A stretch of 64,000 nucleotides of DNA, taken from the NCBI RefSeq assembly GCF_000178975.2, contig NC_015064.1, forward strand, positions 1,426,001 to 1,490,000, read 5' to 3'. The stretch is from Granulicella tundricola MP5ACTX9 (GTDB lineage Bacteria; Acidobacteriota; Terriglobia; Terriglobales; Acidobacteriaceae). The notes under the pieces are model-generated. The model saw only the letters and a list, made by a program, of their open reading frames with translations, did no database searches and had not been told where the DNA came from. Of this stretch, positions 18,009-27,296 are shown one piece after another (positions within the stretch are counted from its first letter, which is position 1; each line of letters opens with the position of its first letter). Both the position numbers and the translations under genes were made by a program.

Positions 18009-18027
18009 TTCTGAGCTTCGCTCAGAA
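18009..18027. repeat. Small perfect hairpin TTCTGAGC-TTC-GCTCAGAA
   Basis: An 8-bp perfect stem with a 3-nt loop, followed by a duplicated AATGACGACCTTT. It lies downstream of the minus-strand TonB receptor gene and could be a terminator or a dispersed repeat. Confidence 0.55.
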
Positions 18028-18068
18028 TGACGACCTTTTATAGCAATGACGACCTTTCAGAGTTGGGT

Positions 18069-21000
18069 TTAACGGCTGAGGCGTAGGGCGAATTGGACTA
18101 CGCGGGGGTCGGTGGTGGTGGCGGTGATGCTGCCGAAGGCTGCGTTGCCTACGCTGCCGTTGGGTTGGGCGAAGGCGGGGGTGTTGGTGATGTCGAAGAT
18201 CTCGGCGCGGAACTCTACGTCTGTGCGGTCGCCGATGTGGGTGTGCTTGACGAGGGCGGCGTCGAGGTCCCGGAAGGCTGGGCCGCGGACCGGGTTGCGG
18301 GAGGCGTTGCCGATGACGAAGGTGGGTGCGGCCTGGAAGGCGGCGGTGTTGAAGAACTTGCCTGGGGAGCGGAGTTCCGGGGCGAACTTGGGGTTCGCGA
18401 TGAGGTTGGGGCGCTGGAGGGAGAAGCCGGCGAAGGCGTTGTTGTTTGTCGCTTGCGTGACCGTGACGGGCATGCCGGACTGGAGGCTCATGATGGCGTT
18501 GAGTTGCCAGCCGCCGAGGAGGGTGTTGCCGATGGCGTTGTTGGCGAAGCGGTGGTTGCGGCCGGCGGGGAGGTCGTAGATGGCGCTGAGGGAGGTGACG
18601 TTGGGCATGTCGCCGTTGGAGGAGTCGCGCTCGAGGCGGGGGGTGAAGGCGTCGGCGGCGATGAGGGAGCTGGTGTTGGGCGAGGAGAGGACGGTGGAGG
18701 AGAAGACGGAGGAGGCGTCGTCGATGAGCTTGGAGTGGGTGTAGGCGGCGAGGAGGTACATGCCTTTGGTGAGGCGCTGCTCTACCTTGGCTTCAATGGC
18801 GTTGTAGTTGGTGGTGCCGGAGTTGTTGCGGTAGGTGGCTACGTTCTGGAAGCGCGGGTATGGCTTGAGGAGCTGGGCGTTGGAGATGGTGGCTGCGCCG
18901 AGGGTGCCGGGAAGCTGGCCGGCGTAGGGGTTGGTGACCTTGGTCTGGAGGGCGGTGCCTCCGGCGGTGAGCTGGGCCTGGGTGAGCTGGTTGAGGTTCG
19001 AATCCGGGATGCCGACGTGGACGATGTGGGAGCCGACGTAGGCTACGTCAACGGAGAGGTTGTTGGTGACCTGGCGCTGGAAGGCGAGGTTCCATTGCTG
19101 GACGTAGCCGGAGCCTGCGGTGCGGTTGGCGGTGTAGACGGACTGACCGAGGCCAGCGCTGGGGGTGAGGGCGATGGGCGCTACCGTGGGGCCGTTCGAG
19201 AGGGTGAAGGGCGAGGAGATGCTGTCTTGCGTCGCCTGCTGGACGTTCTGGATGAAGGGGAACTGGGGGACGGTGAAGGGAGTGGTAATGCCGGACTGGT
19301 CGATGAAGACGATGCCGAAGCCGGCGCGGATGACGGTCTTGGGGTCTACGAGATAGGTGAGGCCGAGGCGGGGGGCTACGTTGGTGTAGTGGAGCTGGCG
19401 GGCGGATTTGGAGTTGCCGTTGACTCCTACGTAGTCAAGCTGCTGGGTGGCGAGGTTGAAGATTGCGCCCTGGTTGTTCTTTTCTGTCGAAGGGAAGTGG
19501 AGGGTCCATCGTGCGCCGATGTTGAAGGTGAGGCGGTCTGTGGCGCGCCAGTCGTCCTGAACGAAGTACTCCTGGATGTGGTCGCGGGGACGGAGCTTGG
19601 AGGTCTGGAGGTCGATGGAGAAGGTATCGACCTGGCCGAGGAGGAAGCTGGCGAGGGCGTTGCCGCCGGTGGTGGCGGCTGCGGCGGTGGATTGGGTGTT
19701 GGTGCCGGTGGTGGTGAAGGCAAAGCTGCCGGTGGGGTTGGGCGGGGCGATGGTGTTGAGCTGATACCAGCGATAATCGACGCCGAACTTCAGGGCGTGG
19801 CGGCCTCGGGTGAAGTTGACGGAGTCCGTGAACTGCCAGACGGCGGTCTGGAAGTTGGCAAAGGTGCTGGCAGCAGGGCCGAACTGCTGGAAGGCTCCGG
19901 CGGAGAAGGTGAAGAGGGGCAGGGCATTGTTGAAGGCGGCATTGGTAGGGATGCCGGGGATGCCGAGCGCGGTGGAGGCGGTGTTGGCGAGCGAGGGTCC
20001 AGAGGAGATATTGCCGCGACGGGTGTAGCCGACGTGGGCGTCGTTGAGGAGGTGGTCTGTGAAGGTGTGGGTTTCACCGAAGACGGCCTGCTGGCCGAGG
20101 ATGCTGGTGAGGCCTGAGACTGCGCCGGTGCCGATGATGCCGGTGACGGCGGGGCCGCTGCCATCGGGGAGGAAGGTGATGGGTTGCTCGACCTCGTTGT
20201 AGTAGGAGTAACGGCCGAAGGCTCGGTCGCGACTGCGGAAGGCTCCGTCTACGCGGAAGTCGAACTGGTTCTGGTGGTCGGCGTCATTGGCGGTGCGGGA
20301 GTAGTTGTTGGCGAGTGCGGTGGTGAGGGGTAGAGGGTAGCGGGCGAGGAGGGCGAGGGCCGCAGGGTCGCATTTGATGAGGGCGCAGTTGATGGAGTCG
20401 TTGGCGAACTCTGTGCGTATGGTGCGGCCGCCGGTGGTGGTGGCGGCGAAGGGGTTGTAGATCTTGGAGACGCCGGCGAAGCTGTAGACGCTGGGGGTGA
20501 CGAGGCCGCGCTCTGCGAGGGTGGGGACGGTGGAGGTGACGGTCTTGCCGATGAGCTGCTTGACGCCCTGGTAATCGCCGAAGACGAAGAGGCGGTTGTG
20601 GAGGATGGGCGCGCCGAGGGTGGCACCGTAGAGGTTGCGGCGGTACTCGGGTTTGCGGGGGACGGTGGCGGCGGGGGAGAAGTAGTTGCGGGCGTTGAGG
20701 ATCTCGTTGCGGAAGTACTCGAAGAGGCTGCCGTGGATCTGGTTGGAGCCGCTGCGGGTGGCTACGTTGACGACGCCGCCGTTGAAGCGGCCGAACTCAG
20801 CGGGGACGTTGTCGGCTTCGATGGTGAAGGCCTGGATGTCGTCGACGATGGGGAAGTAGGCGACCTGGCCGGGCTCGGGCTGGAGGGCTGAGATGCCGTC
20901 GTAGATGTACTCGTTGGTGCGGGGGCGGCCGCCGTTGATGCGGGGAAGGAGGGTGCCGGGAGGGAGCTCGACGCCGGGGGCGAGGGTGGCGAGCTGGATG

Positions 21001-21449
21001 AAGTTACGGGTGTTGAGGGGCATGGCGGCGACTGTCGTGCCGGGGATGTTGGTCTCGATGTTGGAGGTGGCTTGCTGGAGGAGTGGTGCGTCGGCTGTGA
21101 CGGTGACGGACTGGGTCTCCGAGCCGACGACGAGCGGGAGATCCGCCGTGACGGTCTGGCCGACGATGACGGTGACGCCGCGGCGGGAGAGATGCTGGAA
21201 GCCGGGGGCGGTGACGTCGAGCGTGTAGGTGCCGGGGACGAGGTGGGTGAAGGTGTAGTCGCCGGCGCTGCTGGAGGTGGTCTGCTGAGGGATGGCTGTG
21301 GCGGCGCTGCGGAGGGTGATGGCGGCGTTGGGGACGGCGGCTCCGGAGGCATCGACGACGCGGCCCTGGAGGTCTGCGGCGACCTGGGCGTAGGCAGCTG
21401 AGGCTGAGATGGCGAAGAGGGAGGCAGAGACGATGGGGTGCAGCTTCAC
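18069..21449 (-). CDS. TonB-dependent receptor with carboxypeptidase-regulatory-like N-terminus
   Basis: Complete outer-membrane receptor of 1126 residues, starting at GTG with AGGAG upstream. Signal peptide ends near AAYAQ. Residues 25-110 form the regulatory-like beta-sandwich (LQGRVVDASGAAVPNAAITLRS). The plug follows, with MPLNTRNFIQLATLAPGV and INGGRPRTNEYIYDGISA near 170-190 and EFGRFNGGVVNVATRSGSNQIHG near 220. The rest is a beta-barrel ending VQFALRLSR. It is about 55 residues shorter than the visible part of the first receptor. Its flanks carry two molybdate-binding proteins, so an oxyanion or a metal complex is one possible cargo; the GH42 gene two genes upstream suggests oligosaccharide instead. 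Confidence 0.93.
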   Translation of the reverse strand: MKLHPIVSASLFAISASAAYAQVAADLQGRVVDASGAAVPNAAITLRSAATAIPQQTTSSSAGDYTFTHLVPGTYTLDVTAPGFQHLSRRGVTVIVGQTVTADLPLVVGSETQSVTVTADAPLLQQATSNIETNIPGTTVAAMPLNTRNFIQLATLAPGVELPPGTLLPRINGGRPRTNEYIYDGISALQPEPGQVAYFPIVDDIQAFTIEADNVPAEFGRFNGGVVNVATRSGSNQIHGSLFEYFRNEILNARNYFSPAATVPRKPEYRRNLYGATLGAPILHNRLFVFGDYQGVKQLIGKTVTSTVPTLAERGLVTPSVYSFAGVSKIYNPFAATTTGGRTIRTEFANDSINCALIKCDPAALALLARYPLPLTTALANNYSRTANDADHQNQFDFRVDGAFRSRDRAFGRYSYYNEVEQPITFLPDGSGPAVTGIIGTGAVSGLTSILGQQAVFGETHTFTDHLLNDAHVGYTRRGNISSGPSLANTASTALGIPGIPTNAAFNNALPLFTFSAGAFQQFGPAASTFANFQTAVWQFTDSVNFTRGRHALKFGVDYRWYQLNTIAPPNPTGSFAFTTTGTNTQSTAAAATTGGNALASFLLGQVDTFSIDLQTSKLRPRDHIQEYFVQDDWRATDRLTFNIGARWTLHFPSTEKNNQGAIFNLATQQLDYVGVNGNSKSARQLHYTNVAPRLGLTYLVDPKTVIRAGFGIVFIDQSGITTPFTVPQFPFIQNVQQATQDSISSPFTLSNGPTVAPIALTPSAGLGQSVYTANRTAGSGYVQQWNLAFQRQVTNNLSVDVAYVGSHIVHVGIPDSNLNQLTQAQLTAGGTALQTKVTNPYAGQLPGTLGAATISNAQLLKPYPRFQNVATYRNNSGTTNYNAIEAKVEQRLTKGMYLLAAYTHSKLIDDASSVFSSTVLSSPNTSSLIAADAFTPRLERDSSNGDMPNVTSLSAIYDLPAGRNHRFANNAIGNTLLGGWQLNAIMSLQSGMPVTVTQATNNNAFAGFSLQRPNLIANPKFAPELRSPGKFFNTAAFQAAPTFVIGNASRNPVRGPAFRDLDAALVKHTHIGDRTDVEFRAEIFDITNTPAFAQPNGSVGNAAFGSITATTTDPRVVQFALRLSR

Positions 21450-21586
21450 GCGTGGGGCTCCTGAAGGCTCGGGTGTGCGGGCCTGGACATTAGAAAAAGA
21501 GGGTTACAGACGGAGGAGTGCTGCCTGGAGCAGACGTGCTTCTACGGACAGTTCATCTTCAGTCTGCGGTGGTTCGACTTTAGATG

Positions 21587-21608
21587 AATTGATCCGTATA
21601 GGTCAATT
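21587..21608. promoter_or_regulatory. Inverted repeat upstream of the second TonB receptor
   Basis: AATTGA, 10 nt, TCAATT. On the minus strand it covers a TTGACC-like -35 for the receptor gene, which would make it an operator. The -10 is weak. The neighbouring HTH-Mop protein is a possible ligand-responsive binder, by position only. Confidence 0.35.
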
Positions 21609-21623
21609 GTGTTGCGGGATGGG

Positions 21624-22049
21624 TCAGGCGGGGTCGGTGAGGCGCTCGATCATGACGTCCGTGGACTTGATGAGGGCGGCGGCGGAGTCACCTTTTTTGA
21701 GGCGGAGTTCATGGACGGCGCTGGCGGTGATGATGGCGGTGATGTGGCTGCCGGCGACGGCCAGGATGACCTCGGCCAGGAGGCCTTCTACGCGGATGCT
21801 GACGACCTTGCCTGCGAGCTGGTTGCGGCCGGAGACGCGGCGGTAACGCTCGCGGGACTCTGGTGCGGGTTTGGCGGCGTCCGAGGCGAGGAAGGGCTTG
21901 AGGGTGGACTCGGCGATGCGGTGATGGCCGCCGGGAGTGGGGCTGGTGGCGAGCTTGCCGGAGAGAATCCACTGCTTGATGGTGGGGTAGCTGATGCCGA
22001 GGAGACGAGCAGCTTCGCGGGGAGTCAGCATGGGGTCGAGTGCGGGCAT
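21624..22049 (-). CDS. HTH plus Mop/TOBE domain molybdate-responsive regulator
   Basis: 141 residues in two parts. Residues 5-55 are an excisionase/MerR-type helix-turn-helix (LTPREAARLLGISYPTIKQW, then GKLATSPTPGGHHRIAEST). Residues 72-137 are a single Mop domain (SGRNQLAGKVVSIRVEGLLAEVILAV ... ALIKSTDVMIERL). This combination is known from small molybdate-sensing regulators. It likely binds molybdate or tungstate and controls nearby genes; its product lies 175 bp upstream of the TonB receptor start on the same strand. Target genes are inferred. Confidence 0.85.
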   Translation of the reverse strand: MPALDPMLTPREAARLLGISYPTIKQWILSGKLATSPTPGGHHRIAESTLKPFLASDAAKPAPESRERYRRVSGRNQLAGKVVSIRVEGLLAEVILAVAGSHITAIITASAVHELRLKKGDSAAALIKSTDVMIERLTDPA

Positions 22050-22086
22050 GGGGTGATTGTAGGAGATAAAGAGCTAAGAGCAAGGC

Positions 22087-22127
22087 GTAACGGGGAAAAG
22101 ACGGATAAAAGCGGGATAAGAGGGGAG
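22087..22127 (+). repeat. 41-bp dispersed repeat, copy 2
   Basis: Matches 7981-8021 with two mismatches. It runs directly into the hairpin at 22124-22160. Confidence 0.7.
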
Positions 22128-22160
22128 CCTGGGATTGTTTGCGGGCTCCTCTCTTTTTAT
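22124..22160. terminator. Hairpin with T tract between the HTH-Mop and GH42 genes
   Basis: GGAGCC / GGCTCC with further partial pairing (GAGG/CCTC) and then CTTTTTATTTTT on the plus strand. On the minus strand it lies directly after the GH42 stop, where it may end that transcript less efficiently. Confidence 0.5.
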
Positions 22161-22164
22161 TTTT

Positions 22165-24237
22165 CTAAGGTGTGGTTAGGACGGCTACTTCGTGGGCGGG
22201 TAGGTCCAGGGTGGGGGCGGAGGATGAGGTTAGGAGGTTCTTCATGTTTGCGGGGAGGATGATGTGCTGTGGGGTGTTGGTGTGGTTGATGATGATCCAG
22301 ACTGGAGGCTTGTTGGGGGCGGTGCGGGGCATCAGTTCTACGCCGGTGGGGAGGTTGGGGAGCGTGGGGTGGATGTCTGCGGCGGATAGGAGTTGGGTGG
22401 CTACTGAGGCCATGAGTTTGGGGTCGAGGACTGTGCCGATGTAGGTGAGGGTGCCCTTGCCGTAGGGGTGGGAGACGGCGGCGGGTTTGCCTGCTAACCA
22501 GCCATTTTCTGGGCCGTAGGTGAGGAGCACTTTGGTGTCCGGTTGGGTGGAGAGGACTTCTGCCCAGATGCTTGCGGTGCCGGTGCCGAGAGGGCCGGAG
22601 ACCGTTGGGGCGGGGTCTTTGGGATCGAGGGCGTAGAACTGGTCTACGTGGGCTCCGAGGGCTTCTGTGAATGGGCCGGGTTGACGGTGGGGGTCGAGGC
22701 CGTTGTCGGCGTTCTTCATGGCGGAACGTGTGCCCAGGACGAGTTGGCCCCCTTGTTTGACGTAGGCGAGGAGGTGAGCGGCTTCGGCTTCCGAGAGGAT
22801 GTTGAGGGCGGGGGCGAAGACGATGGGGTAAGGGGTGAGGTCGGACTCGGGGGAGATGACGTCTATGGTCTGGGCGATGGGGGAGATGGCGCGGTAGGTG
22901 TCGAGGACGTTCTTCGGGTAGTCGAAGTCGGCGGAGTGCTTCTGGAAGTCGATGGCCCAGTGGGCGTCGTAGGACTGGAGAATGGCGACCTGGGCGTGGG
23001 GGCTGGTGCCGGCGAGGGCAGGGCCGGCGGCGGCGAAGTCTGCGCCAAGCTTCGCGATCTCTGAGTAGATAGGGACGGGTTCACCGTCGGCTCCGACGAG
23101 GGTGCCGTGGTACTCCTCCTGGCCGTTGAGGGCGGAGCGCCACTGCCAGTAGAGAACTGCGTCGGCACCGTGGCCGATGGCCTGCCATGCCATCTCTCGC
23201 GTGACTCCGGGGGGCAGGGCGGTGTTGATGGGACCCCAGTTGACGAAGGCGGGCTGGGTCTCCATGACCCAGAAGTTCTTCTGCTTGTAGCCGCGGACGA
23301 GGTCGTGGAGGGCGGCGTTGCGGGGGTAGTCGGGGTGGCCGTCCGGGACGTAGTCGTCCCAGGCTGCCATGTCCAGATTCTTATGCATGATGTAGTGGTC
23401 GTAGGTGGAGAACCAGCCCATGGTGTTGGTGGTGATGAACTGGGACTTGAGGGCGAGGGGGCGGATGGTGTCGGCCTGGGCGCTGATGTAGGAGGTCCAG
23501 GTGTCGGTGACGAAGTGCTTGTAGTCGAGCAGGAGCGCGGGGTTTTCACCGCGGGAGTGATAGGGGACCTGGTCGAAGGTGTCATAGGTCTGGGACCAAT
23601 AGGCGGTAGTCCAGCGGCGGTTGAGGTCTGCTATGTTGCCGTACTTTTTCTGGAGCCACTGGTGCCATTGGAGTTTGGCTGAGTCGTCGAAGGTGGGGTC
23701 GCCGATCTCGTTGTCGATCTGCCAGCCGAGGACGTTGGGGTTGTGGCCGTAGCGTGCGGCCATGGCGTGGGCTACGCGGACGCAGAGCTCGCGGTATTTG
23801 GGATTGTTGGCGGAGAACTGCTCGCGGCCTCCGTGCTCGTCGCGGCGGCCACCTTCGTCGATGCGGAGGGTTTCGGGGTATTTGGCGGTGAGCCACGCGG
23901 GCGGGGCGGCGGTGGGGGTGCCGAGAACTACTGAGATGTGGTGCTTTGCGGCGGCGGCTATGGCGTGATCGAGCCAGACGAAGTCGAAGTGGTTGTCGGA
24001 GGGCTCCATGGTGGACCAGGCGAACTCGCCTACGCGGACGACGTGCATGTGAGCCTGTTCCATGAGGGTGAGGTCGTGGTCCCACTGGGCCTCCGGCCAC
24101 TGCTCCGGGTACCAGGCTGCGCCGAGGAGGAGTGGAGGCTGCGGAGTCGTGGCCTGGGTGAAGGAGGCTGATGGGATGAGGGCAAGGAGCAGAGCGGCGA
24201 GCAGGGTTTGGGGCAGGCGCAAGATGGGAAACCTCAT
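22165..24237 (-). CDS. Glycoside hydrolase family 42 beta-galactosidase, exported
   Basis: 690 residues. Hydrolyses beta-galactosides; with an N-terminal signal peptide (LLAALLLALIPSASFTQA) it is probably periplasmic or secreted, whereas most GH42 enzymes are cytoplasmic. The N-terminal TIM barrel opens LLGAAWYPEQWPEAQW. The acid/base Glu is in VLGWQIDNEIGDPT (about 165-178), and the nucleophile Glu is in WVMETQPAFVNWGP (near 325). DLNRRWTTAYWSQTYDTFDQVP is also typical. A trimerisation-type domain (AHLLAYVKQGGQLVLGTRS) and a small beta domain end it. A role on pectin-derived galactan fits the GH106/GH28 genes. Confidence 0.92.
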   Translation of the reverse strand: MRFPILRLPQTLLAALLLALIPSASFTQATTPQPPLLLGAAWYPEQWPEAQWDHDLTLMEQAHMHVVRVGEFAWSTMEPSDNHFDFVWLDHAIAAAAKHHISVVLGTPTAAPPAWLTAKYPETLRIDEGGRRDEHGGREQFSANNPKYRELCVRVAHAMAARYGHNPNVLGWQIDNEIGDPTFDDSAKLQWHQWLQKKYGNIADLNRRWTTAYWSQTYDTFDQVPYHSRGENPALLLDYKHFVTDTWTSYISAQADTIRPLALKSQFITTNTMGWFSTYDHYIMHKNLDMAAWDDYVPDGHPDYPRNAALHDLVRGYKQKNFWVMETQPAFVNWGPINTALPPGVTREMAWQAIGHGADAVLYWQWRSALNGQEEYHGTLVGADGEPVPIYSEIAKLGADFAAAGPALAGTSPHAQVAILQSYDAHWAIDFQKHSADFDYPKNVLDTYRAISPIAQTIDVISPESDLTPYPIVFAPALNILSEAEAAHLLAYVKQGGQLVLGTRSAMKNADNGLDPHRQPGPFTEALGAHVDQFYALDPKDPAPTVSGPLGTGTASIWAEVLSTQPDTKVLLTYGPENGWLAGKPAAVSHPYGKGTLTYIGTVLDPKLMASVATQLLSAADIHPTLPNLPTGVELMPRTAPNKPPVWIIINHTNTPQHIILPANMKNLLTSSSAPTLDLPAHEVAVLTTP

Positions 24238-24361
24238 ATGAGACTGGAGCTATAGGGTCGCGTGTTGTGGTGAAAGTTGCAAGTTGCGAAGGGCAAGGGG
24301 CGGTTGTTCAGGGGTGGCTGCAAAGGAAACGGCGCTGAAGGAGGCTGCATCACAAAGAGCC

Positions 24362-25255
24362 ATGAGTGATCTATACAAATTGCAAGACCCGACGAAGCAG
24401 TATCCACAGCCGAAGTTCAAGCATCAACCGCAGTCCGTGCCCGGGCTCGATAAAGATATGACGCCGAAGGCGGATCATGGCGAGACAAGCTATAAAGGCA
24501 ATGGCCGGCTCCCGAAGCGGAAGGCGCTGGTGACCGGGGGCGACTCCGGGATTGGCCGGGCGGCGGCGATTGCGTTCGCGCGTGAGGGCGCGGATGTGGT
24601 GATCAACTATCTGCCTTCAGAGGAAGCTGATGCTAAGGAAGTGATTGCGCTGATCGAGAAGGAAGGCCGTAAGGCGTATGCGATGCCTGGGGATCTGAGC
24701 GATGAGGCTTTCTGCCGGAAGCTGGTGAAGGATGCGCACAAGAAGCTGGGTGGGCTGGATATCCTGGCGTGTGTTGCGGGTAAGCAGCATGCGGTGGAGA
24801 AGATCAAGGATGTGACGACGGAGCAGATGGAGGCTACGTATCGCGTCAATGTGTTTGCGCTGTTCTGGCTATGCCAGGAGGCTTTGCCGTTGATGCCTGC
24901 GGGTGGCTCGATCATTACGACGGCTTCGATTCAGGCGACGCATCCGAGTCCGAGCCTGCTGGACTATGCTCCGACCAAGGCGGCGATCCTGGCGTTTACT
25001 CGTGCGCTGGCAAGACAGGTGGCGGAGGATGGGATTCGGGTGAACTGTGTGGCCCCGGGGCCTATCTGGACTCCGTTGCAGGTGAGCGGTGGGCAGCCGG
25101 ACAAGAAGATCCCGGAGTTCGGCTCTGAGACGCCGATGAAGCGGCCCGGACAGCCGGTGGAGTTGGCTCCGCTTTATGTGCTGCTGGCTTCTCAGGAGGC
25201 GAGCTATGTGACGGGCGAGGTCTATGGGGCTACGGGCGGGTTGGAGATCTCGTAG
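24362..25255 (+). CDS. SDR-family oxidoreductase, YdaD/general-stress-protein-39 type
   Basis: 297 residues. Start ATG at 24362; the open frame upstream has no domain. The polar N-terminal 45 residues ([20 protein letters not shown]) are characteristic of the YdaD/YhxD group. The Rossmann motif is [26 protein letters not shown]. Catalytic Ser is in [23 protein letters not shown], with the YxxxK pair [19 protein letters not shown] and the [10 protein letters not shown] ending are standard. Likely NAD(P)H-dependent; in Bacillus the group is sigma-B stress-induced. Substrate unknown. Confidence 0.9.
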   Translation: MSDLYKLQDPTKQYPQPKFKHQPQSVPGLDKDMTPKADHGETSYKGNGRLPKRKALVTGGDSGIGRAAAIAFAREGADVVINYLPSEEADAKEVIALIEKEGRKAYAMPGDLSDEAFCRKLVKDAHKKLGGLDILACVAGKQHAVEKIKDVTTEQMEATYRVNVFALFWLCQEALPLMPAGGSIITTASIQATHPSPSLLDYAPTKAAILAFTRALARQVAEDGIRVNCVAPGPIWTPLQVSGGQPDKKIPEFGSETPMKRPGQPVELAPLYVLLASQEASYVTGEVYGATGGLEIS

Positions 25256-25263
25256 AACGACGG

Positions 25264-25303
25264 GCGTGCGCCATCTTCGGGTGGGCTCGAAGATGGCGCA
25301 CGC
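25264..25303. terminator. Perfect 16-bp inverted repeat between convergent genes
   Basis: GCGTGCGCCATCTTCG, 8-nt loop, CGAAGATGGCGCACGC. It lies between the SDR stop and the end of the minus-strand gene. There is no T tract, so it may act with a factor or protect 3' ends. Confidence 0.65.
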
Positions 25304-25309
25304 GCCGGG

Positions 25310-26944
25310 TCAGGACTTCAGGGGTTCGACTGCGGGTGGGAGCACGGAGACGGGTGCGAGGGTCGTTGTGCCAAGTACGGGTGGTGGGCCGAAGCCGGTT
25401 GGGGTGGCGTGGATGGGGGCCAGGATCGGCAGGGGTTTGAGGATGATGCCGGGCTTGATGAGGGTGACGGTCTGGAAGTCTGTGCTTTGGATGACGGGGT
25501 AGGAGTAGCCGTCCGTGGTGCGGCTCCAGGCCTGAATCTGGAAGAGATAGGCGCAGGTGCCGGGTGGGACCCAGAGTGCGGGCGGGACGGGTTGCGTATC
25601 GGTGGAGACGCCCTGCCAGATGTGGGTTGGGCTGGCGTGGGCGGCGTAGGCGTCGGAGTAGATGGGTGAGTATTGGCCATGGCCGTACAGAGCGGTGAGG
25701 GCGAAGCTCTCGAGATCGCCCTCAGGCTGGAAGGCTTCGTACTGGATCTGGACGCCATCCGTGATGGAGGTGAGGTTGACGATGGCGCAGGACGCGACGG
25801 GTGCGCCTGCATGGAGGACGTTGGTGAGATCGACGATGGGGGCCTGGTTGTCCAGCTTGAGGGTGACGATCTGGGGCGTGGAGGCTATGGACGTTCCGGA
25901 TGCGTTGAAGAAGGCGAACTCGAACTGGTGGACGCCGTCCGACTCCGCACCGGTGGACCACTGGAAGATGAGGTCCTGGGTGGTGTACGACAGGCCGGGA
26001 TTGACCAGAGGATAGAAGCCTGCGGAGTCCGGGCCGAAGGACTGCCAGACGTCCGTTGTGCCGACGACCTCAAAGTTGGTCCAGGCTTGCAGGATGGGGA
26101 GCCAGGGCGCGGCTGCCGCGGCTGCGGGGGTGAGGCCGAAGCGGCGGAAGACTTTGTATTTGGTGGCACCGGCGGCCCAGAGCGAGGTCACGGCTCCGAC
26201 GTTGGAGATGAAGTTGAGGGTGCCGCTGAAGGCTGCTTCGACGGGTTTAATGATGTACGTGGCGGGGACGTTGCAGTAGCCGTCGGCTCCGATGAGGCCG
26301 GTGCCGATGAGGCCGATGGAGGCGATGACGGGGCCGGAGGGGCCGGTGGCTGGGAGAGTGGGGGCGGTGGAGAGGATGATCTCGTTGAAGTTGGTGAAGG
26401 AGGCGAGGGGGGTTGGGGGTGTCTCGCCCAGGAAGGCGGCGGAGAGGGTGGCGATGCGGAGGCCGAAGCGGACTACGGGTGCGGGTGCGGTGGGGTCAAG
26501 GGTGATGCCGAGCTCGTTCAGGGTGAAGGTGATCTGCCACTGGCGATGGGCGGTGGCGGAGTTCGTTGAGGCGCCGAAGCCCTGCATGACCTTGGAGGCG
26601 ATGACCTGGGTGTTGGGGGCGGGCCAGGTCTCGTTGGGCGCGGCCATGTACCAGAGGCCGAGGCGGTTGGGGTTTCCGGGCCACTCGCCGAAGAGGATGT
26701 CACGCTTGGAGTCGATGACGCCGTTGTCGTTGATGTCGACGATGAACCAGAAGTAGTCGTCGGGGTTGGCGGCACCCGTCTCGTCGGTGATGTCGATGCC
26801 GATGGAGAGGGTGGTGGCGTCGTTCTGGGCCATGAGGGTGCCGTGGGGGATGGGCATGGTGGCGGAGCCGGACCATGCGGTTGAGGGCAGGAGGCCGGTG
26901 AGCGTGGGCGCGGGTCTGGTCCAGGTGCTGCGGATGGTGGTCAT
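25310..26944 (-). CDS. Hypothetical beta-rich protein
   Basis: 544 residues from the ATG at 26944, which has GGAG about 7 nt upstream; an in-frame start 12 codons earlier is less likely. No signal peptide or membrane span is clear. Residues 40-150 resemble a carbohydrate-binding/DOMON-like beta-sandwich (SIGIDITDETGAANPDDYFW, DINDNGVIDSKRDILFG). The middle has ATYIIKPVEAAFSGTLNF, and the later part has Ig-like strands ending in a proline-rich tail (LAPIHATPTGFGPPPVLG). The DxNxxGxxD string DINDNGVID is a possible calcium loop. No family recognised with confidence. The intact frame and ribosome site support a real gene. Confidence 0.7.
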   Translation of the reverse strand: MTTIRSTWTRPAPTLTGLLPSTAWSGSATMPIPHGTLMAQNDATTLSIGIDITDETGAANPDDYFWFIVDINDNGVIDSKRDILFGEWPGNPNRLGLWYMAAPNETWPAPNTQVIASKVMQGFGASTNSATAHRQWQITFTLNELGITLDPTAPAPVVRFGLRIATLSAAFLGETPPTPLASFTNFNEIILSTAPTLPATGPSGPVIASIGLIGTGLIGADGYCNVPATYIIKPVEAAFSGTLNFISNVGAVTSLWAAGATKYKVFRRFGLTPAAAAAAPWLPILQAWTNFEVVGTTDVWQSFGPDSAGFYPLVNPGLSYTTQDLIFQWSTGAESDGVHQFEFAFFNASGTSIASTPQIVTLKLDNQAPIVDLTNVLHAGAPVASCAIVNLTSITDGVQIQYEAFQPEGDLESFALTALYGHGQYSPIYSDAYAAHASPTHIWQGVSTDTQPVPPALWVPPGTCAYLFQIQAWSRTTDGYSYPVIQSTDFQTVTLIKPGIILKPLPILAPIHATPTGFGPPPVLGTTTLAPVSVLPPAVEPLKS

Positions 26945-27296
26945 GAGAGTGCTCCGGAGAGTGGATTGGGGCTTCAGCACAGGCAGACGCGGTGCTGCAT
27001 CTGGCTTGAAGCGGGGCCGAGGGGCCTACCGGGATCAGACTGGGGATGGGGCCGGGGTGAGGGCCTTACTGGGGTCAAGCCGATGGACGGCTGACGCTCA
27101 CGGTGACTAACGTACTCCTTGCGGTGTGGGAGTGCAAGTGGGAAATCGACCCCTTGACCCTGCCGGGGTTTTTGGTTCTAAAGTCTTCATTCGGGGTGTG
27201 TTAAGTCTGGACTTCGGCCTCCGGGCGCATCATGACCCACCGGACGAAATGAGGCCCCGCCGATGGGGATCGGCGGGGCGTTGGGGTTGAGTTGGG
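26945..27296. other. Intergenic region before the htrA 3' end
   Basis: A 352-bp gap with no convincing gene. It holds a loosely duplicated GGGCC(T)TACYGGGRTCA at about 27020 and 27060, and a hairpin at 27254-27279. The upstream promoter of the minus-strand gene at 26944 should lie here; I see no clear hexamers. Confidence 0.45.
27254..27279 (-). terminator. Hairpin downstream of htrA
   Basis: Perfect 11-bp stem GCCCCGCCGAT / ATCGGCGGGGC with a 4-nt GGGG/CCCC loop, 18 nt past the htrA stop. The T tract on the minus strand is weak (CTCATTTCG). Confidence 0.65.

Noticed and set aside
25264..25303. tRNA or other structured RNA gene
   Set aside because: It is a simple perfect hairpin between convergent genes; no tRNA arms or TTCGA loop context were found here or elsewhere in the window.
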